In this document: one piece after another, positions 17,262 to 25,582 of the stretch | How positions within the stretch are numbered: position 1 is the first letter of the stretch | How the letters are laid out: the number at the start of each line of letters is the position of its first letter | From: Aneurinibacillus danicus | GTDB lineage: Bacteria; Bacillota; Bacilli; Aneurinibacillales; Aneurinibacillaceae | Assembly: GCF_007991215.1 (NCBI RefSeq) | Contig: NZ_BJXX01000154.1 | Coordinates: 1-38,031 of the forward strand | Reading direction: 5' to 3' | DNA length: 38,031 bases | Notes under the pieces: generated by a model | The model's database searches: none | What the model was told of the DNA's origin: nothing | What the model saw: the letters and a program-made list of their open reading frames with translations, nothing else | Program-made: the position numbers and the translations under genes

Positions 17262-17930
17262 TTAGAGAGCCGGAGTGCTAGAAACGCGGTTCACATAAGA
17301 CAGTTCACATATTTCTTTGCATATTGCACCCGATACGGCCTGATCTGTTTCAATCACCATAAGGGCTTCTGCCCCTTTGGATTTGCGGGCCATCTCCATA
17401 TATCCTATATTTATTTTATGTGCGGCGAGCACTTCAGATACGGCCGCCACCAGTCCGTACCGATCCTCATGCCAGACAAACAGGGTCGGCATATCGCCGG
17501 TAACGCGTACAGGAAAGTTGTCGACTTCAGTGATCTCCATCTTTCCGCCACCTACCGAAATGCCGCATACGCTCAGTCTTTTATTCCTCCCATCGTCGAG
17601 TATAATGCGCGCTGTATTCGGATGGTTTGGAATATCGTCAGATACATGGATCGAGACTTCCATGTTCGAATCTTTTGCGATGGAGAGGGACTGCGTAATC
17701 CGTTGATCGAATGTGTCAAATCCGAGGATTCCCCCTACAATCGCAATGTCGGTTCCATGGCCTTTGTATGTTTTCGCAAACGAGCCGTAGAACGTCACGT
17801 TCGCTTTTTTGGGCCGGGTTCCGAATAGTTTACGGGCCAGCAGGCCAATTCTTGCCGCTCCGGCTGTATGGGAGCTGGAGGGTCCGATCATCACCGGTCC
17901 GATAATGTCAAATACAGAGCGATATTTCAT
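17262..17930 (-). CDS. sdaAB: L-serine dehydratase, beta subunit with ACT domain
   Basis: Beta subunit of the heteromeric serine dehydratase, 222 aa. The N-terminal part has the signature GPVMIGPSSSHTAGAARIG. The C-terminal part (about 148-220) is an ACT-type domain with DRYGLVAAVSEVLAAHKINIG, as in type 2 serine dehydratases. Its ATG overlaps the stop of the upstream gene (4-base overlap). That upstream gene also carries an ACT domain, so the operon encodes two potential amino-acid sensors. Confidence 0.93.
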   Translation of the reverse strand: MKYRSVFDIIGPVMIGPSSSHTAGAARIGLLARKLFGTRPKKANVTFYGSFAKTYKGHGTDIAIVGGILGFDTFDQRITQSLSIAKDSNMEVSIHVSDDIPNHPNTARIILDDGRNKRLSVCGISVGGGKMEITEVDNFPVRVTGDMPTLFVWHEDRYGLVAAVSEVLAAHKINIGYMEMARKSKGAEALMVIETDQAVSGAICKEICELSYVNRVSSTPAL

Positions 17931-18487
17931 GCCGTCTCCTCCTGTGGATTATGAGGATATAATGAGAGGACTTTAGTGATTTGCGGGATGTGTTCGATTT
18001 TGGCGGTAACGCTCTCCGGGATGGCTTCATCCGTCAGAGAGACCAATAATGCGTTTTTTCCTTTCTGTTCCCTCGATACTTGCATGCTGGAAATATTAAT
18101 TTGATTTTCTGCCAGAATACGTGATACATCGCGAATCACTCCGGGGTAATCCGTGTGATATACGAGAAGTCCGTGTGCATCCGGAGTAATCCGGCAGCTG
18201 TAATCATTCATTCTGCTAATAAATACCTCATGATGATCCTTTTCAAATCGGTATTTATTTTTTCCGATTTGTAAGATTGCGATTTCATTTGTATATTCTC
18301 CCGAGCTGGTTTCGATTTTAACAGTCCGGTCGGGCGAAGGACCAAGCAGCCCTTCGATGAGTTTTCGTGCGATTTCTTCTCTGTGCTCGTGCGTGAGAAT
18401 GTTAAGTGTCGCTTCGCTAATCTGTTCCTCTAAATAGCGGATGAGCCTGCCTAATGCAATAAACCCGGAATAGTGTACCATTTCCAT
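17927..18487 (-). CDS. Free-standing SerA-type regulatory protein (ASB-like + ACT domains)
   Basis: The 186-aa protein resembles only the C-terminal regulatory part of D-3-phosphoglycerate dehydrogenase (SerA). The first ~105 residues look like the allosteric substrate-binding (ASB) domain, including EEIARKLIEGLLGPS and NEIAILQIGKNKYRF. Residues ~110-180 form an ACT domain (LLVYHTDYPGVIRDVSRILA, then ENQINISSMQVSRE). No NAD-binding or catalytic domain is present and there is no sign of a lost N terminus: AGGGG lies 7 nt before the ATG and a good promoter precedes it. It overlaps sdaAB by 4 bases. I infer a serine-sensing partner or regulator of serine dehydratase; no exact homolog name comes to mind. 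Confidence 0.75.
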   Translation of the reverse strand: MEMVHYSGFIALGRLIRYLEEQISEATLNILTHEHREEIARKLIEGLLGPSPDRTVKIETSSGEYTNEIAILQIGKNKYRFEKDHHEVFISRMNDYSCRITPDAHGLLVYHTDYPGVIRDVSRILAENQINISSMQVSREQKGKNALLVSLTDEAIPESVTAKIEHIPQITKVLSLYPHNPQEETA

Positions 18488-18523
18488 TTGTGTTCCCCTC
18501 GACTTTCATACGGTGCTATCATG

Positions 18524-18552
18524 ATTGTATGGAAAACACGAACATTATTCAA
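18524..18552 (-). promoter_or_regulatory. sigma-A promoter of the serine dehydratase operon
   Basis: On the minus strand TTGAAT (18552-18547) and TACAAT (18529-18524) are 17 bp apart. Expected start is near 18517, 30 nt before the first ATG. Confidence 0.65.
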
Positions 18553-18598
18553 CATAAAAACAAGAAACAGGAAAAATAAGAGATTAATGTTCGGTTTT
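18534..18598. promoter_or_regulatory. PurBox-like inverted repeat around the sda promoter
   Basis: AAAACACGAACAT (18534-18546) and, on the opposite strand, AAAACCGAACATT (18598-18586) are inverted copies. The second fits the Bacillus PurR half-site AWWWCCGAACWWT exactly; the first has one change. The exact 9-bp shared core is CGAACATTA. The 39-bp spacing is larger than the roughly 16-17 bp usual for PurR pairs, so assignment to PurR is uncertain. Confidence 0.4.
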
Positions 18599-18699
18599 TA
18601 GTTTTTGTAAATCTCAAACGCAAAGCCGATCCGGCATTGTTTCGTTTCTATCGGGAATTCCGGACACCGGCGGCTGAGATAAAGGAGGGGGCATAACAG

Positions 18700-18939
18700 C
18701 CGTGCGCGTCAATATACTCTCACTAAGTAAAAGTACTGAGCGACATCGTGGAAAAGCAGATCAAGACGAAGGAAGAATATTCGTACGTGTGGCTTGAACA
18801 ATATAAAGGAATAAAACCGGATCAGCCTTTCTATGTGACCGGGGATGCGCTGCATCTTTATTTTTATCCGTATGAGATTGCCGCTTATGCGGCGGGTTTC
18901 TTAAGGTTTCCGGTGTTTTCTCTGCATTCGTTTCGGTAA
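18700..18939 (+). pseudogene. DUF3298 (RsiV/PdaC-type) C-terminal remnant
   Basis: The frame ending at 18939 reads LSDIVEKQIKTKEEY, then PFYVTGDALHLYFYPYEIAAYAAGF. This strongly resembles the last ~60 residues of DUF3298 proteins (FYLTxxGLxxYFxxYEIAPYAAG). No intact N terminus exists. An in-frame stop lies at 18724-18726, and the matching upstream part (VNILSLSKST, near 18708-18737) is in another frame, so at least one frameshift has occurred. It probably represents decay of an anti-sigma or deacetylase-associated gene. Confidence 0.55.
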
Positions 18940-19067
18940 AGGCATTTTAATCATTTCGCATCCATGCATCGACCTTCGTTTTGACAGGGGTAGCACGAGG
19001 GGAACTTTTCCTTTGAACAGAAAAAAGAGTTTTTTAGTTATATAACAAGTGTTGACAAAAGCATTTC

Positions 19068-19076
19068 TGTTATAAT
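19068..19076 (+). promoter_or_regulatory. Extended -10 promoter of yhfH
   Basis: TGTTATAAT matches the extended -10 consensus. A TTGACA at 19052-19057 lies only 13 bp upstream, too close for a standard pair, so the extended -10 probably carries the promoter. Confidence 0.5.
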
Positions 19077-19127
19077 ACAATGAAAACAAGAAAAATTCAG
19101 GAAAAATAATAAATGGAGGAATGAAAA

Positions 19128-19259
19128 ATGACAAGAAATCTGGACTTTTACAGAAACCTGCCGCCGAAAGAGTGCCGTGAATGTGGTGACATTATGGAAG
19201 AGCAGGCAGAGTCTTATATTTATGAGTGTCAGCGTTGCTTTGGTCGTAAACATGAATAA
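19128..19259 (+). CDS. yhfH: YhfH family protein, small double-CxxC protein
   Basis: A 43-aa protein starting MTRNLDFYRNLPPKECRECG. It has two CxxC pairs (CRECG and CQRCF), suggesting one zinc ribbon. Start and pattern match YhfH of Bacillus (about 46 aa), whose function is unknown to me. The ribosome site TGGAGGA is 7 nt before the ATG and an extended -10 promoter plus a good terminator bracket the gene, so it is a real monocistronic unit. It is easily missed because of its size. Confidence 0.85.
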   Translation: MTRNLDFYRNLPPKECRECGDIMEEQAESYIYECQRCFGRKHE

Positions 19260-19288
19260 AGAGATGTTTTAGAAGACGCGGGATAATG

Positions 19289-19330
19289 CCCTGTTTGTTC
19301 CTGAAAACGGGAATGAGCAGGGTGTTTTTT
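19289..19330 (+). terminator. Intrinsic terminator after yhfH
   Basis: CCCTG...TTCC (19289-19301) pairs with GGAA...CAGGG (19310-19322), followed by TG and a T6 run (19325-19330). Confidence 0.8.
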
Positions 19331-19368
19331 GTAGAAATAAGAGAAGAAGAAAGAAGATCTGAGGTAGG

Positions 19369-19388
19369 AAAAGGCGTTCGCCTTTTTT
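19369..19388. terminator. Second hairpin with T-run
   Basis: AAAAGGC-GTTC-GCCTTTTTT forms a 7-bp stem with flanking A and T runs, usable in both directions. Confidence 0.55.
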
Positions 19389-19426
19389 CGTATTTTGTAA
19401 GCGGGGAAAAACGCGCGAGGCGTGTG

Positions 19427-19506
19427 CCGGCCGAAGAGCCACAAAGCGGCCGCTTGTCCTCTGTGTGGAGAAAGGACGAGCGGCAACGCCCGTGAGTTGT
19501 TCTTAC
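19427..19506. repeat. Intergenic repeat, copy B
   Basis: This carries the same core as copy A: CAAAGCGGCCGCTTGTC followed by CTCTGT, GGAGAAAGGACG and a degenerate GC hairpin (GAGCGGCAACGCCCG). The preceding CCGAAGAGCCA matches CCGAAAGGCG of copy A with small changes. It lies between yhfH (plus) and the sigma-54 regulator gene (minus), again between convergent genes. Confidence 0.7.
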
Positions 19507-19556
19507 CGCGTATTTTCCGATAAATTTTTTGCAAGATTCAAGTCAAAATCGTTATT

Positions 19557-22436
19557 TTACAGTTCAATTTCATATTCTTTTAATTTCCGATAAAGAGTAG
19601 GGCGGGAAATGCCTAAATATTTTGCCGTTTTACTTATATTACCGTTTGTTTTTAGAAGAACTTTGATTATTAGCTTTTTGTTTAAGTCATGATTTTGCTG
19701 TTTTATATCTTGTACATTATTTATGGAATGATTGGAAAAATCCAGTTCCATGTCCATAACACCTAATGGTTGAAAAATATATCGGGGCAGATGTTCCTTG
19801 GTTATCACAGCTGAATTATCCGAGATATAAAACGCTCTTTCAATGACATTGCTCAACTCTCTAATATTTCCATACCAGTTGTGCTTGATCAGAATATCAA
19901 ACGCTTCTCTAGAAAGTTCTTTTTTAGGGCGTCCCGTCGTTGCAACCAAGTCATCTATAAAGTATTCAACCAGCGCAGAAATATCATCCAATCTTTCACG
20001 GAGAGGGACTAATTCAATCGTAAACACATTTAATCTAAAATATAGATCGCTTCGGAAGGAGCCTTTAAATGCAATTTCTTGATTTAAATTTTTATTTGTT
20101 GCTGCAATGATTCTTACGTCAATGGGGATGGGGGTGTGTCCGCCAATTCTGGTCACTTCTTTCTCCTGAAGAACCCTCAAAAGGGAGGCTTGCAATTCCA
20201 GAGGCATGTCCCCTATTTCGTCAAGAAACAACGTACCGCCATTCGCCGCTTCAAATTTCCCCTGGTTCCCACCTCTTCTTGCCCCGGTAAATGCTCCTTC
20301 TGCATATCCAAATAGCTCAGCGTTGATAAGATCTTTTGGAATAGCCGCACAATTAATGGCGACAAAAGGTTTATCACAACGGTTGCTTTCATTATGAATG
20401 GCTCTAGCAAATAATTCTTTTCCCGTCCCGCTTTCGCCCAGAAGCAGAACATTGGCAGTAGTTTGGGCAGCGGATTTAGCGAGTGAAACGGCTTTTAAAA
20501 AGTTCTCGTTTGATCCTACCAGATCTTTCGTTACTATTTTTCGCTTATCTTTGACGGGCTGAGATTTATTCAAAGAGCTACCTATCTCTTTAATGAATAC
20601 ATAATAATAGGGCTCAGAAGTAACGATTTTAATCTCAACTAAATCATGGTTTGCTTTCTTCCTTAAGACAGATGGTATCTCCTGCGGGAAACGATTAAAG
20701 ATGTCTTCCATAATATTTTCTACGAAATCCTTTTTTTGCTTAAACAGTTGTTGGCCCCGTACATTTGTAAACACGATTCGTTTATCTTTTATCACATACA
20801 GACAATCACTCATCATTGCAGACACATCTTGAAGTATTGTATGCAAGGATACCTGTTGATGTTTTTGTTCCACGGTATCCACGGCATATTCTACAATACG
20901 CGCCAAGGAATTTGTAATGAAACTAAAGGTTGAAATTTCATCAGACTGAATAAAAAAGCCAATAACTCCGTTGAAGGTACCCGATCTGGAACTGATGGGG
21001 ATTCCTATGGAATGCCAGGTTTGAAGCTGGGATATTGTATGCATGGTATCCTGGACAGAAGATAGGACTTTCCTTTCCCAGGCGAGTTTCAACCCCGTTT
21101 CGTCTAAATTTGAATAGGCTTTAATATGGCTCCCGGGTTGGATTTGAGTCCATGTTATGGGAGGGAGCTCGATTCCGTGATTATAGGTGTCCAGAACATT
21201 TCCGTCCATATCTATGAAAACCGACAAATAGGGGAGAAAATGAACAGACCTTTTAATTTCATCGAGAAGAACTTCATACTGGGCCAGCTTCTCTTCTAAT
21301 TTTCCCGTCCCAAGGACGTTTTGCTTGTCTTTATCGCTATCAAGTAATTTTTTAAAGAAAGGAGACGGGGCTATAGTGGTTCCCGATTCCCAAAGGATAT
21401 CAAATTGCCCGTTTTCATTTACCTTTCCAATGCGAGAGTGTAAGTGTAGATGCTGGGTTTCTGTGTCCACTACAATTTTTCCTTTTGGTGCTTCAAAACT
21501 TAGTCCGGACAGGGCCTTCCTTAAAGAATCCGTATCCAGCTTTTTCACTCTTTCTAATGCATGAGTTAGTAAATAAATACTATTATATGCATTTTCCATA
21601 GCTGAACTGATACGATCCGTTCCATATGTTTGCTGGTATTGGTTTACAAACGATTGGTTTACTCTGGATTGAATGGTGCTGAAATAAGGGAATGAAGAAT
21701 AATAGCCTTTAGTGTAAAAATTTCGTAAAGTGGATATTTCTGTCTCAGCGGTGATCGAGCTTGCAATAGGCTTGTTGATCCCGTACTGATGAAATTGTTT
21801 ATAAAAAGAAACGGCACTATCTCCAACGAGAGTAGAAAAAATGACATCCGGGTTTACTCTTTCGATATCTTTTAAATATTGGTAAAATTTCTGGTTGCCC
21901 AGACTACTGTAGTTCTCTCCAACAATGCTCCCCTGGTGGCTTTCAACAAGAAAACGTATCAACTGGTTGGTTTGTCGAGGGTAAATGTAATCGGAACCTA
22001 TCAAATAGAATGATTTTCCTAGATTTTCAATAATCCATGGAATAAAGTGAAGAAGCTGCTGATTGGGGACTGGACAACAATAAAAGATATTGCGATGTTG
22101 TTCCTCTCCTTCATACTGTGTGGGATAAAACAGCAGAGTATCGTATTTTTCCAGGGTAGAAATTATCATTTTGCGACATGCAGAAGTGTAAAGCCCCACA
22201 AGTGCAACCACTTTATCTGCCAGAATAAGTTTTTCGGCCTTTTGAGCTGTAAGGTAAGGGTCTGAAGCAATATCTTCTACAACAGATAATAATCTCCGAC
22301 CATCTATCCCCCCTTTTTCATTAATTTGCTTGATGGCAAGAAGACAGGCTTGATATTGTCCCCGTTCCGTAATCCCTGTAGTTCCGGTAAGAGAAAAAAG
22401 TATGCCGATTTTAATTTCGTGCTCTTTCGTCATCAT
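19557..22436 (-). CDS. One-component sigma-54 activator with AmiC/UrtA-like ligand sensor
   Basis: The 959-aa protein joins three parts. Residues ~6-385 are a type I periplasmic-binding fold like the amide sensor AmiC and urea-binding UrtA ([29 protein letters not shown]), without a signal peptide, so cytoplasmic. About 400-640 is a linker with GAF/PAS-like character. About 640-880 is a sigma-54 AAA+ domain with Walker A GESGTGKE (~672), GAFTGA (~712) and Walker B-like [11 protein letters not shown]. The C terminus is a Fis-type HTH ([20 protein letters not shown]). The GAFTGA motif needed to contact sigma-54 is intact. It is divergent from an aliphatic amidase preceded by a sigma-54 promoter. 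I infer that amide (or urea-like) ligand binding directly licenses transcription. Start: ATG 22436 after GGGGG; the adjacent in-frame ATG at 22433 is an alternative. Confidence 0.88.
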   Translation of the reverse strand: MMTKEHEIKIGILFSLTGTTGITERGQYQACLLAIKQINEKGGIDGRRLLSVVEDIASDPYLTAQKAEKLILADKVVALVGLYTSACRKMIISTLEKYDTLLFYPTQYEGEEQHRNIFYCCPVPNQQLLHFIPWIIENLGKSFYLIGSDYIYPRQTNQLIRFLVESHQGSIVGENYSSLGNQKFYQYLKDIERVNPDVIFSTLVGDSAVSFYKQFHQYGINKPIASSITAETEISTLRNFYTKGYYSSFPYFSTIQSRVNQSFVNQYQQTYGTDRISSAMENAYNSIYLLTHALERVKKLDTDSLRKALSGLSFEAPKGKIVVDTETQHLHLHSRIGKVNENGQFDILWESGTTIAPSPFFKKLLDSDKDKQNVLGTGKLEEKLAQYEVLLDEIKRSVHFLPYLSVFIDMDGNVLDTYNHGIELPPITWTQIQPGSHIKAYSNLDETGLKLAWERKVLSSVQDTMHTISQLQTWHSIGIPISSRSGTFNGVIGFFIQSDEISTFSFITNSLARIVEYAVDTVEQKHQQVSLHTILQDVSAMMSDCLYVIKDKRIVFTNVRGQQLFKQKKDFVENIMEDIFNRFPQEIPSVLRKKANHDLVEIKIVTSEPYYYVFIKEIGSSLNKSQPVKDKRKIVTKDLVGSNENFLKAVSLAKSAAQTTANVLLLGESGTGKELFARAIHNESNRCDKPFVAINCAAIPKDLINAELFGYAEGAFTGARRGGNQGKFEAANGGTLFLDEIGDMPLELQASLLRVLQEKEVTRIGGHTPIPIDVRIIAATNKNLNQEIAFKGSFRSDLYFRLNVFTIELVPLRERLDDISALVEYFIDDLVATTGRPKKELSREAFDILIKHNWYGNIRELSNVIERAFYISDNSAVITKEHLPRYIFQPLGVMDMELDFSNHSINNVQDIKQQNHDLNKKLIIKVLLKTNGNISKTAKYLGISRPTLYRKLKEYEIEL

Positions 22437-22450
22437 AGCTTTCCCCCTTT

Positions 22451-22509
22451 TTACACTTGTAACAGTTTTGTACGAGCTATAGAAATTGTAAATGTTAAAT
22501 AATTTTACA
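22451..22509. promoter_or_regulatory. Candidate enhancer/operator palindromes for the sigma-54 regulator
   Basis: TTACA-CT-TGTAA (22451-22462) is a perfect palindrome. TGTAAA (22487-22492) is inverted as TTTACA (22504-22509), 11 bp apart, using the same TGTAA word. They lie about 120-180 bp upstream of the sigma-54 promoter, a normal distance for activator sites, and next to the regulator's own start, which would also allow autoregulation. Confidence 0.45.
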
Positions 22510-22625
22510 TTATCATTACACGTTTTGACAGTGATACCATAGCGAGGGCTGTTTTGAAGATATAATGTGTCAACTATTATAACATAATAAGTCGAATTAG
22601 ATTACCTATTATTGTTGTTGTTTTT

Positions 22626-22641
22626 TGGTATGGTATTTGCT
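22626..22641 (+). promoter_or_regulatory. amiE: sigma-54 (-24/-12) promoter of the amidase gene
   Basis: TGGTAT-GGTAT-TTGCT fits the sigma-54 consensus TGGCAC-N5-TTGCW. The invariant GG (22627-22628) and GC (22639-22640) are exactly 12 bp apart. The neighbouring divergent gene encodes a sigma-54 activator. Transcription should start near 22652. Confidence 0.8.
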
Positions 22642-22651
22642 AATAGAAATG

Positions 22652-22990
22652 CATAAGCAGGCCAAACAGAGAAGGGATTGCCCTCTTCTTCCTTCATGAT
22701 TTTCACAGAAAGAGTGTTAGGAAATATAACAATGAAGAAGACGGCAGAGAAAAATGCTCATAAAATATAATCATAACTTATAAACAATCATTATATTTTT
22801 ATATTGCCGATCGATTCTACATCATGGAAAAGGGGGAAATTGTTAAATCAGGGGAAATAGAAGGCGTTGCTGTTGATAGTATCAAAAAATATCTAACCAT
22901 TTGATTAAGGGTGCTTGAAAGGGGGGATTATTGGAAGGGTAAGTCTGTTCAAAAGTAATATTTTCAAAAAATTAGAAAAAGTGAGGAGAA
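22652..22990 (+). other. Long amidase leader region
   Basis: About 340 nt separate the predicted start from the amidase ribosome site. The leader has an AT-only stem (AAAATATAAT, 22762-22771, with ATTATATTTT, 22790-22799). It has a 12-codon open frame at 22724 (MKKTAEKNAHKI) with a weak ribosome site, and another short frame from ATG 22824 to a stop near 22904 without one. No known riboswitch was recognised. It could hold a post-transcriptional control, but nothing proves it. Confidence 0.3.
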
Positions 22991-22997
22991 ATGAAAA

Positions 22998-24044
22998 ATG
23001 AGACATGGAGATATTTCTAGCAGTCATGATACAGTTGGAGTTGCCGTTGTAAACTATAAAATGCCGCGCCTGCATACCAAGCAAGAGGTAATTGCCAATG
23101 CTAAAAATATTGCTGATATGGTTATTGGGATGAAACAAGGGCTGCCGGGAATGGACCTGGTTATTTTCCCGGAATACAGCACTATGGGAATTATGTACGA
23201 TTCAGACGAAATGTTCGCGACGGCTGCTTCCATCCCGGGTGAAGAAACGGAGATTTTTGCAGATGCATGCAAAAGAGCGAACACGTGGGGAGTCTTTTCC
23301 ATTACAGGTGAAAAACATGAAGATCATCCCAACAAAGCTCCCTATAACACGTTAGTTCTTATTAATAATAAAGGGGAAATTGTACAGAAATACAGAAAAA
23401 TTATACCTTGGACTCCGATTGAAGGCTGGTATCCTGGAGATACGACCTATGTAACCGAAGGGCCTAAAGGTATTAAAATCAGCTTAATTGTTTGCGATGA
23501 CGGAAATTATCCGGAAATTTGGCGTGATTGTGCCATGAAGGGAGCTGAGCTCATCGTTCGGCCCCAAGGGTATATGTATCCGGCGAAAGAACAGCAAATT
23601 ATGATGGCTAAAGCGATGGCCTGGGCCAATAATACGTATGTCGCTGTAGCTAATGCTACTGGTTTTGATGGAGTCTACTCTTACTTTGGCCATTCGGCAA
23701 TTGTTGGTTTCGACGGACGTACGCTGGGAGAATGCGGGACTGAAGAAAATGGAATACAATATGCGGAAATCTCTGTATCACAGATTCGTGATTTCAGAAA
23801 AAATGCACAATCACAGAATCACCTCTTTAAGCTTTTGCATCGAGGCTATACTGGTTTAATAAACTCAGGGGATGGTGATCGCGGGGTAGCCGAGTGTCCA
23901 TTCGATTTCTATCGAACTTGGGTTCTGGATGCAGAAAAAGCAAGAGAAAATGTAGAGAAAATCACGCGGAAAACCGTAGGGACAGCTGAATGCCCGATTG
24001 AGGGAATCCCGAATGAGGGCAAGCTTAAAGAAATCGGTGTGTAA
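22998..24044 (+). CDS. amiE: Aliphatic amidase (acylamide amidohydrolase)
   Basis: Hydrolyses short aliphatic amides to the acid and ammonia; cytoplasmic nitrilase-superfamily enzyme. It is 348 aa, the standard AmiE length. The catalytic triad falls at the family's canonical numbers: Glu59 ([10 protein letters not shown]), Lys134 ([11 protein letters not shown]) and Cys166 ([11 protein letters not shown]). [20 protein letters not shown] near the C terminus is also typical. The start at ATG 22998 uses AGGAG 9 nt upstream. It is transcribed away from the AmiC-sigma-54 regulator and preceded by a sigma-54 promoter, indicating induction by amides and/or nitrogen need. No amide or urea transporter gene is next to it. 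Confidence 0.95.
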   Translation: MRHGDISSSHDTVGVAVVNYKMPRLHTKQEVIANAKNIADMVIGMKQGLPGMDLVIFPEYSTMGIMYDSDEMFATAASIPGEETEIFADACKRANTWGVFSITGEKHEDHPNKAPYNTLVLINNKGEIVQKYRKIIPWTPIEGWYPGDTTYVTEGPKGIKISLIVCDDGNYPEIWRDCAMKGAELIVRPQGYMYPAKEQQIMMAKAMAWANNTYVAVANATGFDGVYSYFGHSAIVGFDGRTLGECGTEENGIQYAEISVSQIRDFRKNAQSQNHLFKLLHRGYTGLINSGDGDRGVAECPFDFYRTWVLDAEKARENVEKITRKTVGTAECPIEGIPNEGKLKEIGV

Positions 24045-24376
24045 TTGGGGATACTGTGATGTCGATGCCCGTACCAGCGAATTTCTTACCGGGGAACTAC
24101 GCAAGCACACATGCCCCTGTTCCCCACAGAAGCTATACTTTGGCAGTTAGTGCAGAGACGAAAGTAAAAAATGTAAGAGCGTAACATTTCAAACTTTTCA
24201 TTGTTGATTTTTTATATGTTTATTTCAAAATATATAATATAATATACAATTATACATTATATACTAGCGTTGTATAAAATTTCAGGAAATCGCTTGAACT
24301 GACATCTGGCCCGAGAATATTTTTTGAAGAAATGAAAGATAAAAGAGACCAGCACAAACAAAAGAGGAGAGAGAGC
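24045..24376. other. AT-rich intergenic region
   Basis: About 330 bp without a convincing gene. GGGGAAC (24091-24097) and GTTCCCC (24119-24125) can pair over a 21-nt loop but lack a T-run; this may be a weak end for the amidase transcript. From 24203 to 24280 the DNA is almost pure A/T with several TATAAT-like words, a plausible promoter zone for the next gene, but no single -35/-10 pair stands out. No SAM riboswitch signature was seen. Confidence 0.4.
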
Positions 24377-25582
24377 ATGAACGAACGTTATAATCATGAA
24401 GAGCTGAATCTCAGTGGACTACATAACGAAACCCTGGTAGTACACGCCGATGATTGGGTAACCAACGATGGGACGGTGGCTCCGGCGATTTATTACTCAG
24501 CCACATTCCGTGCACAAAGTGCCGCCGAATTCGCGGACATGGCGGAAACTCCCCGCCATCCCCGGTATTACACGCGTTACGGCAATCCGGTGCATGAGCG
24601 CGTAAAGAAGGTGATGGCTGAGCTTGAGGGCACAGAAACCGCACTGGTAACCGGCTCCGGGATGGGGGCGATTGCTACGACCCTTCTGGCGCTGGTCAGC
24701 GCAGGCGACCATGTGATTGCACAGACGCGGCATTACATGAGTACCGCCAAAATCATGGACGAGATGCTGCCGCGATTTGGTGTCGAAGTGACCGTGGTTG
24801 AGCAAGCCGATATCACAGCTTTTGCTGAAGCTATTCGGCCCAATACAAAGCTTATCATGGTGGAGACGCCGGCCAATCCGACTTTAGTGGTGACCGATTT
24901 GGCCGCCGTGGCGGCATTGGCTCGCCCGCGTGGCATCATCGTCGTGGCCGACAACACGTTTGCATCGCCGATCAATCAGCGCCCTCATGACCTGGGCGCC
25001 GACGTCATCGTTCACAGCGCCACTAAATATTTGGGCGGCCACCATGATTTGACAGCAGGTGTGATCTGCACCAGCGAGGAGTTAGCCGAACGTATTTGGC
25101 ATACACATATTTCCATCGGCTCGGTCCTCTCTCCGATGGATGCGTGGTTACTATTGCGTGGTCTGCGTACGCTTCCGATGCGGATCGAACGGATCAACGC
25201 CAACGCCCTCGCCTTGGCCGAGTTCCTGGAGGCACAGCCGCAGGTTGAGCGTGTGTATTACCCCGGTCTTGCCAGCCATCCGCAACACGAGCTGGCGAAA
25301 CGCCAGATGCGCGGGTTCGGCGCGGTGATCGCTTTTGCAATCAAAGGTGGTTATGATGCAACGCAGCGCTTCGTTTCCGCACTGAAACTGTCGCCTAACG
25401 CAGTCAGCCTGGGCGGGATCGATTCACTGGTGGTACATACAGCGGCGATGTGGGAAGGGGTAATGAACGAGGAGCAAATGCGAACAGCCGGGATTCCGTC
25501 CAATTTCGTGCGCTACTCGGTCGGCATCGAACATATCGATGACCTGAAAGCGGACGTATTGCAAGCCCTGCAAGTGGTATAA
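24377..25582 (+). CDS. Cys/Met-metabolism PLP-dependent enzyme (cystathionine gamma-synthase/lyase family)
   Basis: Fold-type I PLP enzyme of sulfur amino-acid metabolism, 401 aa from ATG 24377. I chose this start for its GAGGAGAGAG site; the frame extends to 24332 but that part looks non-coding. The PLP lysine is Lys217 in HSATKYLGGHHDLTAG, YYTRYGNP (64-71) contacts the phosphate, and GSGMGAIATT (93-102) is the cofactor loop. It could be a gamma-synthase, gamma-lyase or O-acylhomoserine sulfhydrylase; the methionine-gamma-lyase cysteine in the active-site loop is not seen (QTRHYMSTA). Codon use is more GC-rich than its neighbours, hinting at transfer. A perfect terminator overlaps its last codons. 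Confidence 0.87.
   Translation: MNERYNHEELNLSGLHNETLVVHADDWVTNDGTVAPAIYYSATFRAQSAAEFADMAETPRHPRYYTRYGNPVHERVKKVMAELEGTETALVTGSGMGAIATTLLALVSAGDHVIAQTRHYMSTAKIMDEMLPRFGVEVTVVEQADITAFAEAIRPNTKLIMVETPANPTLVVTDLAAVAALARPRGIIVVADNTFASPINQRPHDLGADVIVHSATKYLGGHHDLTAGVICTSEELAERIWHTHISIGSVLSPMDAWLLLRGLRTLPMRIERINANALALAEFLEAQPQVERVYYPGLASHPQHELAKRQMRGFGAVIAFAIKGGYDATQRFVSALKLSPNAVSLGGIDSLVVHTAAMWEGVMNEEQMRTAGIPSNFVRYSVGIEHIDDLKADVLQALQVV

Noticed and set aside
22824-22904. Short open frame in the amidase leader
   Set aside because: No ribosome site and no similarity recognised; kept only as a note in the leader entry.
24200-24376. Possible SAM riboswitch before the Cys/Met enzyme
   Set aside because: No conserved core helices or terminator/antiterminator pair was seen; the region is simply AT-rich.
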